Shown here piece by piece: positions 16,782-23,295 of a stretch of 53,825 nucleotides of DNA. The DNA lies in assembly GCA_021806165.1 (NCBI GenBank), contig JAJZXY010000016.1, forward strand, positions 1 through 53,825, given 5' to 3'. The translations under genes and the position numbers were made by a program. Numbering within the stretch: position 1 is the first letter of the stretch; every line of letters begins with the position of its first letter. Under the pieces are notes generated by a model. That model worked only from the letters and a program-made list of their open reading frames with translations, was not told where the DNA came from and made no database searches. Origin of the DNA: Thermoplasmata archaeon. Lineage in GTDB: Archaea > Thermoplasmatota > Thermoplasmata > Sysuiplasmatales > Sysuiplasmataceae.

Positions 16782-17815
16782 TCATCAACACCCCTGCTGT
16801 GCACGTAATCAACGAGTGCCTTCACATTCGCTTCCGGCGTCTCCTTGAGTATTCCATGCCCGAGATTGAATATGTGACCGTTCCTCCCCCTTGTACGATC
16901 AAGTATTTCCCCTGCCCTTGAAAGCATGTAATCTTTCGAAGCAAGCATGACAGCAGGATCAAGGTTGCCCTGTATTGCAATATCATGGCCCACAGCATCC
17001 CACGCCTCATCGATCCGGATCCTCCAGTCAGCAGAGACGGCTGTAACCCCCCTGCACCGCATTAGCGGCAGGAGTGAGCTGTTGCCTGTGAGGAAGCTAA
17101 TAACCTCCACATTCTCCGAAGCCATGCTCCCCGCGATGGCGGAGGTGTACGGAAGGACGAATTCGCTGTAGTCACGGGCGGAAAGGCATCCGGCCCAGCT
17201 GTCGAACAGCTGCACCACCCTGCATCCTGCCCCTACCTGCATCCTGAGGTAGTCGACAACAGCAGCGGTGAGCTTCTCCATGAGCTTCCTCCATACCTCC
17301 TGCTTCCCGTACATCATCGACTTGACAGCGGTATAGTTCCTGGAGCCGCCCCCCTCGATGAGGTAGCTGGCCAGTGTGAACGGGGCGCCCGAAAAACCTA
17401 TGACCGGGACTGCGTCGCTGAGCAGCTCCCTTGTCCTCTTCACCGACTCGGCTGTGAACGAGACTTCCGCAATATCCAGCGGGGCGATTTCATCTACATC
17501 CCCCATTACCCTTACCGGATGGGCAATCACCGGGCCCGCCCCTTCCTCTATCCTGAGCCTGACGCCCATGGCTGTCAGAGGTATAGTGATGTCTGAGAAG
17601 AGTATGGCGGCGTCGACACCGAACTTCTCCACGGGCATTGCAGCCACAGCAGACGAGATTTCAGGGGATTTGCACATCTCAAGCATTCCATGGTCCTTCC
17701 TGATCTCCCTGTATCCTTCCATGTACCTGCCTGCCTGTCTCATGAACCATACAGGGCGCACATCTGTGCGTTCAAGCCTGCAGGCCTTCAGGAGCCTTTC
17801 ATTCGTTTGTACCAC
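16778..17815 (-). CDS. hemE: Uroporphyrinogen decarboxylase
   Basis: About 345 residues. RPVWFMRQAGRYMEGYRE near the N terminus is the UroD substrate-binding signature, and GFSGAPFTLASYLIEGGGSRNY is the second. The tail FNLGHGILKETPEANVKALVDYVH is typical. It removes the four acetate carboxyls of uroporphyrinogen III to give coproporphyrinogen III. The start is either TTG 17818 or GTG 17815, inside the 3' end of the hemQ-type gene; homology really begins at TNERLLKACR. It is coupled to both neighbours. Confidence 0.93.
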   Translation of the reverse strand: MVQTNERLLKACRLERTDVRPVWFMRQAGRYMEGYREIRKDHGMLEMCKSPEISSAVAAMPVEKFGVDAAILFSDITIPLTAMGVRLRIEEGAGPVIAHPVRVMGDVDEIAPLDIAEVSFTAESVKRTRELLSDAVPVIGFSGAPFTLASYLIEGGGSRNYTAVKSMMYGKQEVWRKLMEKLTAAVVDYLRMQVGAGCRVVQLFDSWAGCLSARDYSEFVLPYTSAIAGSMASENVEVISFLTGNSSLLPLMRCRGVTAVSADWRIRIDEAWDAVGHDIAIQGNLDPAVMLASKDYMLSRAGEILDRTRGRNGHIFNLGHGILKETPEANVKALVDYVHSRGVDE

Positions 17816-18497
17816 CAAACAGCAATGTGAGGTCGGAGGGACCTTTTCTCACGCCGGTGTAGACGGGCGTGTCCACCCTGGTGTAGAGCCTGCTCTCGCT
17901 CTCCCTCAATGCCATAACACAGTCTATATAGTATTTCAGGTCGTCCATCTCGTATGCAACAACAAACTCCTGGTCGTCTGCACCGAACGAGTAGAGGAGC
18001 GTCTGCGAGACCTCCGGGAACTTCCTTCCTATGGCAATATGGTCTCCCATGATTTTCCTCCTCTTCTCAAAGTCCAGAAGATACCACTCGGTGGTCTTTG
18101 TGAAAGGGTAGAATGAAAGGTATCTCCTCCTCTTCCCCGGGGCTGTAAGGAATTCATACTCGTTCTCAGTCTTCGTGTAGGTGGAGGGTTTCGTGACACC
18201 AGTGTAGGCAGCCACCTCCCTGAGATGCCTCCCGAACAGGGTGCGCTTCAGCGCGAGGTGGTGCTCCTGCAGCGCTTCGGCGCTCCCCGCAACCTTCCAG
18301 AGAAGCAGGTCCGCCGACGCCTTGAGGCCGCTCAGCAGGTAGGTGTGTGTCACAACGCCGGCGCTGTTCAGGTGTGAGGCGAAATCTTCAATTCCGGACA
18401 CAGCAGCAGACGTTTCCACGCCTTCCCACGCGTGGTCAAGACTCAGCACCTGGAACTGTACAAATGAACCGCCTGCCACTTCAGACATCAGCCTCAC
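17799..18497 (-). CDS. hemQ: Coproheme decarboxylase, HemQ/ChdC (chlorite dismutase family)
   Basis: 232 residues of the chlorite-dismutase fold, two ferredoxin-like repeats. The segment YPFTKTTEWY holds Tyr130, at the place of the catalytic tyrosine in HemQ proteins, and His153 in GDHIAIGRKF is the likely proximal heme ligand. The distal arginine of true chlorite dismutases is not evident. It would decarboxylate Fe-coproporphyrin III twice, using peroxide, to make heme b. Thermoplasma also has a protein of this family. GTG 18497 or ATG 18488 could be the start; a TATA-like sequence (18519-18526) is about 25 bases upstream of the former. It heads the hemQ-hemE-hemH operon. Confidence 0.88.
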   Translation of the reverse strand: MRLMSEVAGGSFVQFQVLSLDHAWEGVETSAAVSGIEDFASHLNSAGVVTHTYLLSGLKASADLLLWKVAGSAEALQEHHLALKRTLFGRHLREVAAYTGVTKPSTYTKTENEYEFLTAPGKRRRYLSFYPFTKTTEWYLLDFEKRRKIMGDHIAIGRKFPEVSQTLLYSFGADDQEFVVAYEMDDLKYYIDCVMALRESESRLYTRVDTPVYTGVRKGPSDLTLLFGGTNE

Positions 18498-18518
18498 CGC
18501 TCTCCCGTTTCAATGCGG

Positions 18519-18526
18519 ATTTAAAT
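18519..18526 (-). promoter_or_regulatory. TATA-like element for hemQ-hemE-hemH
   Basis: ATTTAAAT lies about 25 bases upstream of the GTG at 18497 on the minus strand. The sequence is symmetric, but the rightward hemL gene has a better placed element at 18591. Confidence 0.4.
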
Positions 18527-18590
18527 GCTTCACTTATTCAAACATATCCATTCGCTTCCATAACGGGGCGCTCGGGGGCGGTTTGCGATC

Positions 18591-18597
18591 CTTTTAT
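18591..18597 (+). promoter_or_regulatory. TATA-like element for hemL
   Basis: CTTTTAT is about 28 bases before the hemL ATG at 18622, the distance of a leaderless archaeal promoter. Confidence 0.4.
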
Positions 18598-18621
18598 CGG
18601 TGCAGCACCTTGCATGGCTGC

Positions 18622-19839
18622 ATGAAGGGAAGGGCCGGAACAAGCAGGCGCCTCTACAGGAGGGCTGAGAAGATATTCCCCGGCGGTGTCAACAGCCCCG
18701 TCAGGTACTACGCTCCATATCCGCTGTACATGTCGGGAGGGACGGGCAGCAGCATACGCGACGCCGACGGTCGCGTTTACACAGACTATCTCCTCGCCTA
18801 CGGCCCTCTGATACTCGGACATTCACATCCACGCGTTGTTCGCGCTGTCAGTCGGGTCATGGAGGAAGGCATCATGTTCGGCGCTCCGGCGGCTGGAGAG
18901 GTAGAGCTAGGTGAAATCATTTCAGGGAGCTGCAGGTCTGTGGAGCAGCTGCGTCTTGTCCCAAGCGGGTCCGAGGCCACGATGCACGCCCTCCGCCTTG
19001 CCATGCTGCACACCGGCAGGAGGAAGATTCTCAAGCTGAGGGGCGGATACCACGGCACCAACAGCCTCGCTCTCGACCCAGCTGCGGCCAGGGAGGTGGA
19101 GTTCAACTCGGTCGCTCAGGCGGAGCGCGAGCTGAAGAAGGGGGAGTACGCCGCATTCATACTTGAACCCGCCATGGGCAACTGCGGTCTTGTCCTTCCG
19201 GAGGACGGCTACCTGCAGGCAGTACGGGATGCAACAGAGAAGAGCGGGACCGTCATGATTGCCGACGAGGTCATCACCGGCTTCAGGACCGGCTTCGGCG
19301 CGTATTCGGAGGCCATGGGAGTCATGCCGGACCTTCTCACCTTCGGAAAGATTGTTGGAGGCGGCCTGCCTCTCGCCGCCTTTGGCGGAAGACGGGATAT
19401 GATGAAGCATGTCAGGCCCGCCGGCAGCTTCCAGCAGGCAGGGACTTATGCAGCACATCCCGTCTCGGTGGCAGCAGGGCTGGAGACACTTCGTATACTC
19501 TCCTCCTCCGACTACACCAGGCTGGAGGAGTGCAGCCGCATCGCGGCCTTGGAACTCGCGAAGACCGGACTGACTGTAAACAGCTCCACAGGCATGCTCT
19601 CCATCTTTTTCACGGGAGACCCGGTAAGAAACGGAGGCAGCGCGATGGCGGTCGGGGGGGAACCGTTCTTCAGGCTGTTCAAGGCAATGCTCGAGGAGGG
19701 AATATATCTTCCACCTTCGCAGCAGGAGCTCATTTTCATCAGCTTCGCGCACAGGAAGGCGGATGTCAGGCGCCACTTCAGGACGATGGCCGAGGCTGCC
19801 GCCTCCATGGCAGGGAGGGGGCGTGGGCTAAAAGTATAA
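18622..19839 (+). CDS. hemL: Glutamate-1-semialdehyde 2,1-aminomutase
   Basis: 405 residues of the PLP-dependent class III aminotransferase type. Motifs are FPGGVNSPVR at the start, GSEATMHALRLA for phosphate binding, IADEVITGFRTGFGA with the aspartate that holds the PLP ring nitrogen, and LTFGKIVGGGLP with Lys243 as the Schiff-base lysine. It converts glutamate-1-semialdehyde to 5-aminolevulinate. The frame is open far upstream, but homology and the TATA spacing place the start at 18622. The hemA gene follows on the same strand with its own promoter-like element overlapping the end of hemL. Confidence 0.94.
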   Translation: MKGRAGTSRRLYRRAEKIFPGGVNSPVRYYAPYPLYMSGGTGSSIRDADGRVYTDYLLAYGPLILGHSHPRVVRAVSRVMEEGIMFGAPAAGEVELGEIISGSCRSVEQLRLVPSGSEATMHALRLAMLHTGRRKILKLRGGYHGTNSLALDPAAAREVEFNSVAQAERELKKGEYAAFILEPAMGNCGLVLPEDGYLQAVRDATEKSGTVMIADEVITGFRTGFGAYSEAMGVMPDLLTFGKIVGGGLPLAAFGGRRDMMKHVRPAGSFQQAGTYAAHPVSVAAGLETLRILSSSDYTRLEECSRIAALELAKTGLTVNSSTGMLSIFFTGDPVRNGGSAMAVGGEPFFRLFKAMLEEGIYLPPSQQELIFISFAHRKADVRRHFRTMAEAAASMAGRGRGLKV

Positions 19840-19841
19840 AT
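19833..19841 (+). promoter_or_regulatory. TATA-like element for hemA
   Basis: AGTATAAAT straddles the hemL stop codon. Transcription would start near 19860, right behind the inverted repeat at 19848-19861. This suggests hemA can be transcribed separately from hemL. Confidence 0.5.
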
Positions 19842-19846
19842 CGGCT

Positions 19847-19862
19847 TCCCCTGAATTGGGGA
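19847..19862. promoter_or_regulatory. Inverted repeat TCCCC-TGAATT-GGGGA at the hemA promoter
   Basis: Two 5-base arms surround a 6-base core. Its position between TATA and the expected start of transcription, and the GAATTGGG core, match the repeat upstream of the Ehr-like operon (11596-11613). A transcriptional regulator binding site is a reasonable but untested reading. Confidence 0.4.
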
Positions 19863-19875
19863 GCAGGGTGGCAAC

Positions 19876-21075
19876 CTGAACCGGTCCGACGTCTTCCTGC
19901 TGACTGCGAACTTTTCTGACATGGGCGAATCTTTCTTCGACTCGCTCGGCCAGGTTGAGGCAGGCAGCATATACGGCTTCCTCTCATCTCAGGGCGGTAT
20001 AAGGGAGGCAGTGGTTCTCCACACCTGCAACAGGTTCGAGATTTACTTCCACCCCGGGACTTTCGAGATCATAGGCGATTTGGACAACTTCCTTCGCGGA
20101 AAGCTCGCACATTTCAGGATAGTGCACGGAGATGAAACGGTCAGGCACCTTTTCGAGGTGGCCGCAGGACTGAATTCGATGGTCACAGGTGAGGATGAGA
20201 TACTGGGGCAGGTGAGGGAGGCATGGGCCTCCTCCAAGGAGCATTCAATGAGCGGCCCTGCTGTGGATGAGCTTTTCAGCAAGGCTATCGAAGTGGGCAG
20301 GTTCGTAAGGTCATCAACCGGAATAGGAAGGGTGAGGAGGAGCGTCTCCCGCGAAGCTGTGGATGCATTCGAGGAGTGCGGTGGCAGGGGCCCCGTGCTT
20401 GTCATTGGCGCGGGCCAGATGGGAACCAAGCTCGCCAGGATACTGGCAGGGAGGGGGTATGAAGTGGCCGTGAGCGACAGGACGGCCGGGAAGGGCAGTC
20501 TGCTTGCGCGGGAGGTAGGCGGGACAAGCGTCCCGTTCAGCAGCGCCGACTGGGCCCGCTTCCCCTCGATATTCACGGCGGTGAAGTCGGACATTCCCCT
20601 CTTGTCGCCGCTGGAGCTGGAAGGCAGTTCTGCGGAGCTGATTGTAGATGTTTCCGTGCCCCGGGCGGTTGTTGCCTCCAGGGACGGCCCCAGGCTTGTC
20701 ACAATGGAGGACATTTCCAGGCGGCTTGACAGGCTCAACGAAACGAGAAGCGGGCTGGCCGAATCGGCTCGGAGTCTGCTCAACAGCGAGTTTGCAAAAT
20801 ATATCTCGCTGAGAAATGACGCCAGGCGGGAGGAACTTCTCAGGAAACTGTACCTCTACACGGATGACATGGTCAGGGAGCAGCTGGCGGAGATAGTAAG
20901 GAGGGCGCCTCTGAATGCTGTGCAGAGGGAGGTTGTCGAGAAGGGCCTGCTCTCTCAGAGGAGCAAACTGCTTTCTGTCATTGTACAGTCGCTCAAGGGA
21001 AGCGATGAAGTCTGGGATTCTGACTTCATCCGCGAAGTTGAGAGGATGCTGGACGGGAATATACGCGCACGCTGA
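19876..21075 (+). CDS. hemA: Glutamyl-tRNA reductase
   Basis: About 385-400 residues. The catalytic cysteine is in HTCNRFEIYF (Cys36 counted from the ATG at 19921), LNSMVTGEDEILGQVREA is the tRNA/substrate signature, VLVIGAGQMGTKLARIL the NADPH site, and the C-terminal dimerisation helix is present. It reduces glutamyl-tRNA to glutamate-1-semialdehyde, the first step of the pathway. The first ATG is 19921, but the strand VFLLTANFS just upstream fits the family, so translation probably begins earlier at a non-standard codon such as CTG 19876; no in-frame ATG, GTG or TTG exists there. Heme feedback on this enzyme is common in other organisms. Confidence 0.9.
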   Translation: MNRSDVFLLTANFSDMGESFFDSLGQVEAGSIYGFLSSQGGIREAVVLHTCNRFEIYFHPGTFEIIGDLDNFLRGKLAHFRIVHGDETVRHLFEVAAGLNSMVTGEDEILGQVREAWASSKEHSMSGPAVDELFSKAIEVGRFVRSSTGIGRVRRSVSREAVDAFEECGGRGPVLVIGAGQMGTKLARILAGRGYEVAVSDRTAGKGSLLAREVGGTSVPFSSADWARFPSIFTAVKSDIPLLSPLELEGSSAELIVDVSVPRAVVASRDGPRLVTMEDISRRLDRLNETRSGLAESARSLLNSEFAKYISLRNDARREELLRKLYLYTDDMVREQLAEIVRRAPLNAVQREVVEKGLLSQRSKLLSVIVQSLKGSDEVWDSDFIREVERMLDGNIRAR

Positions 21076-21152
21076 ATCCGTCCTCCCCTGCACCTGTGCG
21101 CAGCGCATCATTCCTAAAATAGGAGTGGCGCGTTGGGTGGACCGGCGAAAGT

Positions 21153-21434
21153 ATGCTTACTGTTGGACTCTACTACGACGTTGTCCCTGGAAAGGAGGGG
21201 GATTTTGAGAAGTACTTCGGCGCGGTCGTTGAGGCTATCAGGCAGAAGGAGGGGTTCGTTTCGGCCTTCCTCTACAGGAGGGTTGACAAACCGGGCAGCT
21301 ACCTCATTTACTCGGAATGGAAGGACAGGGATTCATTCGAGAAGTTCATCAAGTCCAGGGATTTCAGCGGGGCGAAGGAAGGGGGCTCGGACATGCTCTC
21401 TGGCAGGCCATATCACAGGATATACAACGTCTGA
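21153..21434 (+). CDS. Small dimeric alpha/beta barrel (ABM-family) protein
   Basis: 93 residues forming one ferredoxin-like module of the antibiotic biosynthesis monooxygenase family: VGLYYDVVPGKEGDFEKYF, then GFVSAFLYRRVDKPGSYLIYSEWKDRDSFEKFI. The Trp of SEW is conserved, but the Asn-Trp-His triad of IsdG heme oxygenases is not complete, since no suitable N-terminal Asn or middle His is present. It lies just downstream of hemA, with its own TATA-like CTAAAATA upstream. A heme-related function is suggested only by place and fold; a generic small oxygenase or stress protein is equally possible. Confidence 0.7.
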   Translation: MLTVGLYYDVVPGKEGDFEKYFGAVVEAIRQKEGFVSAFLYRRVDKPGSYLIYSEWKDRDSFEKFIKSRDFSGAKEGGSDMLSGRPYHRIYNV

Positions 21435-21444
21435 AAGGGCTGCC

Positions 21445-22230
21445 TCACCCACTCATGCTCCTGTCGCCGAACAGCTTGTACCCGACGTATCCGAGGAGCG
21501 CCATCAGCACGCGAACCAGGGCGTAGAATGTCATCTTACGCCTGAAGAGCTCAAGGGGTCTGTAGCTGGACCAGAGCCTCCCGTACTTCAGGGTGAGCTG
21601 CTTCCTGCCAGCGCCGTTCCAGAATGCCTGCTTTGAGAAGGAATAGAGGTTCTCCCTCGTCTTGTGGTAGACAATTGCATCGTCGTTGTAGATGATGCCG
21701 AACTGCCCGTCCACCGCCCTTATGTTGAGGTCTATGTCTTCGGCCGTGATGAACCATCTGTCAAAGAGCCCTATGCTGTCAACAACCCTGCGCCTGTATG
21801 CGAGGTTGCATGACGGGTAGGTGACATCCATCCCCTTCCTGTAGAGTTCAACCCTTTCCAGCCCTATGTACGGCCCCTGTTCTATGTAGACAGTCCTGCC
21901 TGCGACCACATCGTGCGTGGCCATGCTCCTCCCAATCTCCTTCAGCCAGTTGAAGTCTGCAATGCAGTCTCCGTCAATGAAGACAAGCACGTCCCCGGCT
22001 GCCTTCGATATGCCTATGTTCCTCCCCTCTCCCCTCTTGCTTCCCCTGACGAATAGGTGTACGTAGCTGTACTTCTCCGCATACGATGAGACGATTTCCG
22101 CAGTACTGTCAGTGCTGTCCGAGTCGACAACTATAATCTCCTTGTCAACCTCCTGCCTGACCAGGCTGTCAAGCAGGTCGGCAATGTTGTCCGCCTCGTT
22201 CCTGACGGTGATGATTACGCTGAACAGCAC
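21445..22230 (-). CDS. Family 2 glycosyltransferase
   Basis: 261 residues with the GT-A fold. It starts FSVIITVRNEADNIADLLDSL, then EIIVVDSDSTDST, and has the metal-binding DGD (residues 86-88, VFIDGDC). The tail region FDRWFITAEDIDLNIRA holds the ED motif for catalysis, and a hydrophobic segment near the C terminus may touch the membrane. It transfers a sugar from a nucleotide donor to an unknown acceptor, perhaps in S-layer glycan or glycolipid synthesis. The next gene upstream on the same strand encodes a heptose-phosphatase-like enzyme, 48 bases away, which fits a sugar-related unit. Confidence 0.85.
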   Translation of the reverse strand: MLFSVIITVRNEADNIADLLDSLVRQEVDKEIIVVDSDSTDSTAEIVSSYAEKYSYVHLFVRGSKRGEGRNIGISKAAGDVLVFIDGDCIADFNWLKEIGRSMATHDVVAGRTVYIEQGPYIGLERVELYRKGMDVTYPSCNLAYRRRVVDSIGLFDRWFITAEDIDLNIRAVDGQFGIIYNDDAIVYHKTRENLYSFSKQAFWNGAGRKQLTLKYGRLWSSYRPLELFRRKMTFYALVRVLMALLGYVGYKLFGDRSMSG

Positions 22231-22277
22231 AACTCGGCATTTGCGTTGAACTTAATAAACTGCCACCTCCGACACCT

Positions 22278-22778
22278 TCACTTCCCAGATTCCGACAGGT
22301 AGTCGGAGACTATGGCAAGTATTCCCCTTTCGCCGACGATTGCATATTCCAGTCCCGCCCTCCTCGCAAGCTCACCGTCTATGTCGTCCCTGTCCCCTAT
22401 TACAAACTCACCCGAGCTGCCGAAATCCCTCCTTGCCATGTCAATCAGACCGGGCATCGGCTTCCTGCATGAACACATGTCATCGGGTGTGTGCGGGCAG
22501 TAGTAAAGTGCGTCTATATGCGCCCCGCCGGCCGCAAGCTGCTTCGCCATCTCGTCATTGACCTCCTCCATCTCCCTGAGTGTGAAGTATCCCCTTCCAA
22601 TCCCCGACTGGTTAGTCAGGACAATGACCGGAATGCCCTCCCTGTTCAGGAGGCGGATGGCCTCAGCTGCCCCATCCACGAGCTTCACATCCTCTCTCCT
22701 TCGGCAGTACGGGCAGTCAATGATTATCGTGTTGTCCCTGTCAAGGAACACCGCCTTTCCGCTCATCCCGTGATTCAT
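22278..22778 (-). CDS. gmhB: HAD-IIIA phosphatase, GmhB-like (heptose bisphosphate phosphatase)
   Basis: 166 residues of the HAD superfamily, subfamily IIIA. FLDRDNTI holds the catalytic aspartates (13 and 15), VLTNQSGIGRGYFT is motif II, and CPHTPDDMCSCRKP is the zinc loop specific for GmhB-type enzymes. Motif IV is VIGDRDDID. Bacterial GmhB removes a phosphate from D-glycero-D-manno-heptose 1,7-bisphosphate; archaeal members of the family may act on other sugar or histidinol phosphates. Two possible ATG starts (22778, 22766) precede the same conserved beginning. It is the presumed first gene of a unit with the glycosyltransferase. Confidence 0.8.
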   Translation of the reverse strand: MNHGMSGKAVFLDRDNTIIIDCPYCRRREDVKLVDGAAEAIRLLNREGIPVIVLTNQSGIGRGYFTLREMEEVNDEMAKQLAAGGAHIDALYYCPHTPDDMCSCRKPMPGLIDMARRDFGSSGEFVIGDRDDIDGELARRAGLEYAIVGERGILAIVSDYLSESGK

Positions 22779-22852
22779 GAAGTGCGCTCAGGTCATGAAA
22801 CTTTGCCGCAATGCGAAGCGTAGATTAAGGCCATCTCCCATCGGCCGTCCAT

Positions 22853-23293
22853 ATGGGAAATGAAAAGCTCCTTGCCCTTCTCAACACGCTGGGCATAAAA
22901 CCTTCGGAACTGAAGAGGGAGGAGAACTTCGGCCTCAGGATGAGACTCCAGAAGGTCGCCTACCTCCTCCAATACATCGGGGAGCAGGGATTCGACTATT
23001 CATTCTCCACCTATTTCAGGGGACCCTACTCGGTGGATCTTGCAAAGACAAGCTCCCTTCTCACCGAAACGCCTTCTGGTAAGCTGGAAAGGAGCGAGGA
23101 GGCGCTTTGGTTCTTCGCCCGCGAGCTGGAATGGCTCAATATCGCAACAACCATCATGATGCTGGAAGGCGACTACCGTGGAAGGGACGGAGACCTCTTC
23201 CGGGCGGTTAAGCAATACAGGGAGAGGACCACGGAGGAGCAGTTCGGTGATGTGCTTCGCGTGCTCCGGAAAAGGGGTGTTCTCAGGCCCTGA
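22853..23293 (+). CDS. YwgA-like uncharacterised protein
   Basis: 146 residues, mostly helical. The stretch RMRLQKVAYLLQYIGEQGFDYSFSTYFRGPYS matches proteins annotated as YwgA and is reminiscent of the Panacea/SocA-like antitoxin domain in the way the FxxYxRGPYS element follows the helix. No catalytic residues are evident. It sits divergent from gmhB and converges on the large oxidoreductase gene, stopping only two bases before that gene's stop. The palindrome CTGAATTCAG lies exactly over the junction of the two stop codons. No toxin gene is next to it. Confidence 0.6.
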   Translation: MGNEKLLALLNTLGIKPSELKREENFGLRMRLQKVAYLLQYIGEQGFDYSFSTYFRGPYSVDLAKTSSLLTETPSGKLERSEEALWFFARELEWLNIATTIMMLEGDYRGRDGDLFRAVKQYRERTTEEQFGDVLRVLRKRGVLRP

Positions 23294-23295
23294 AT

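Noticed and set aside
21153-21434. IsdG-type heme oxygenase
   Set aside because: Only the tryptophan of the catalytic triad can be placed; the Asn and His are missing, so only the fold is claimed.
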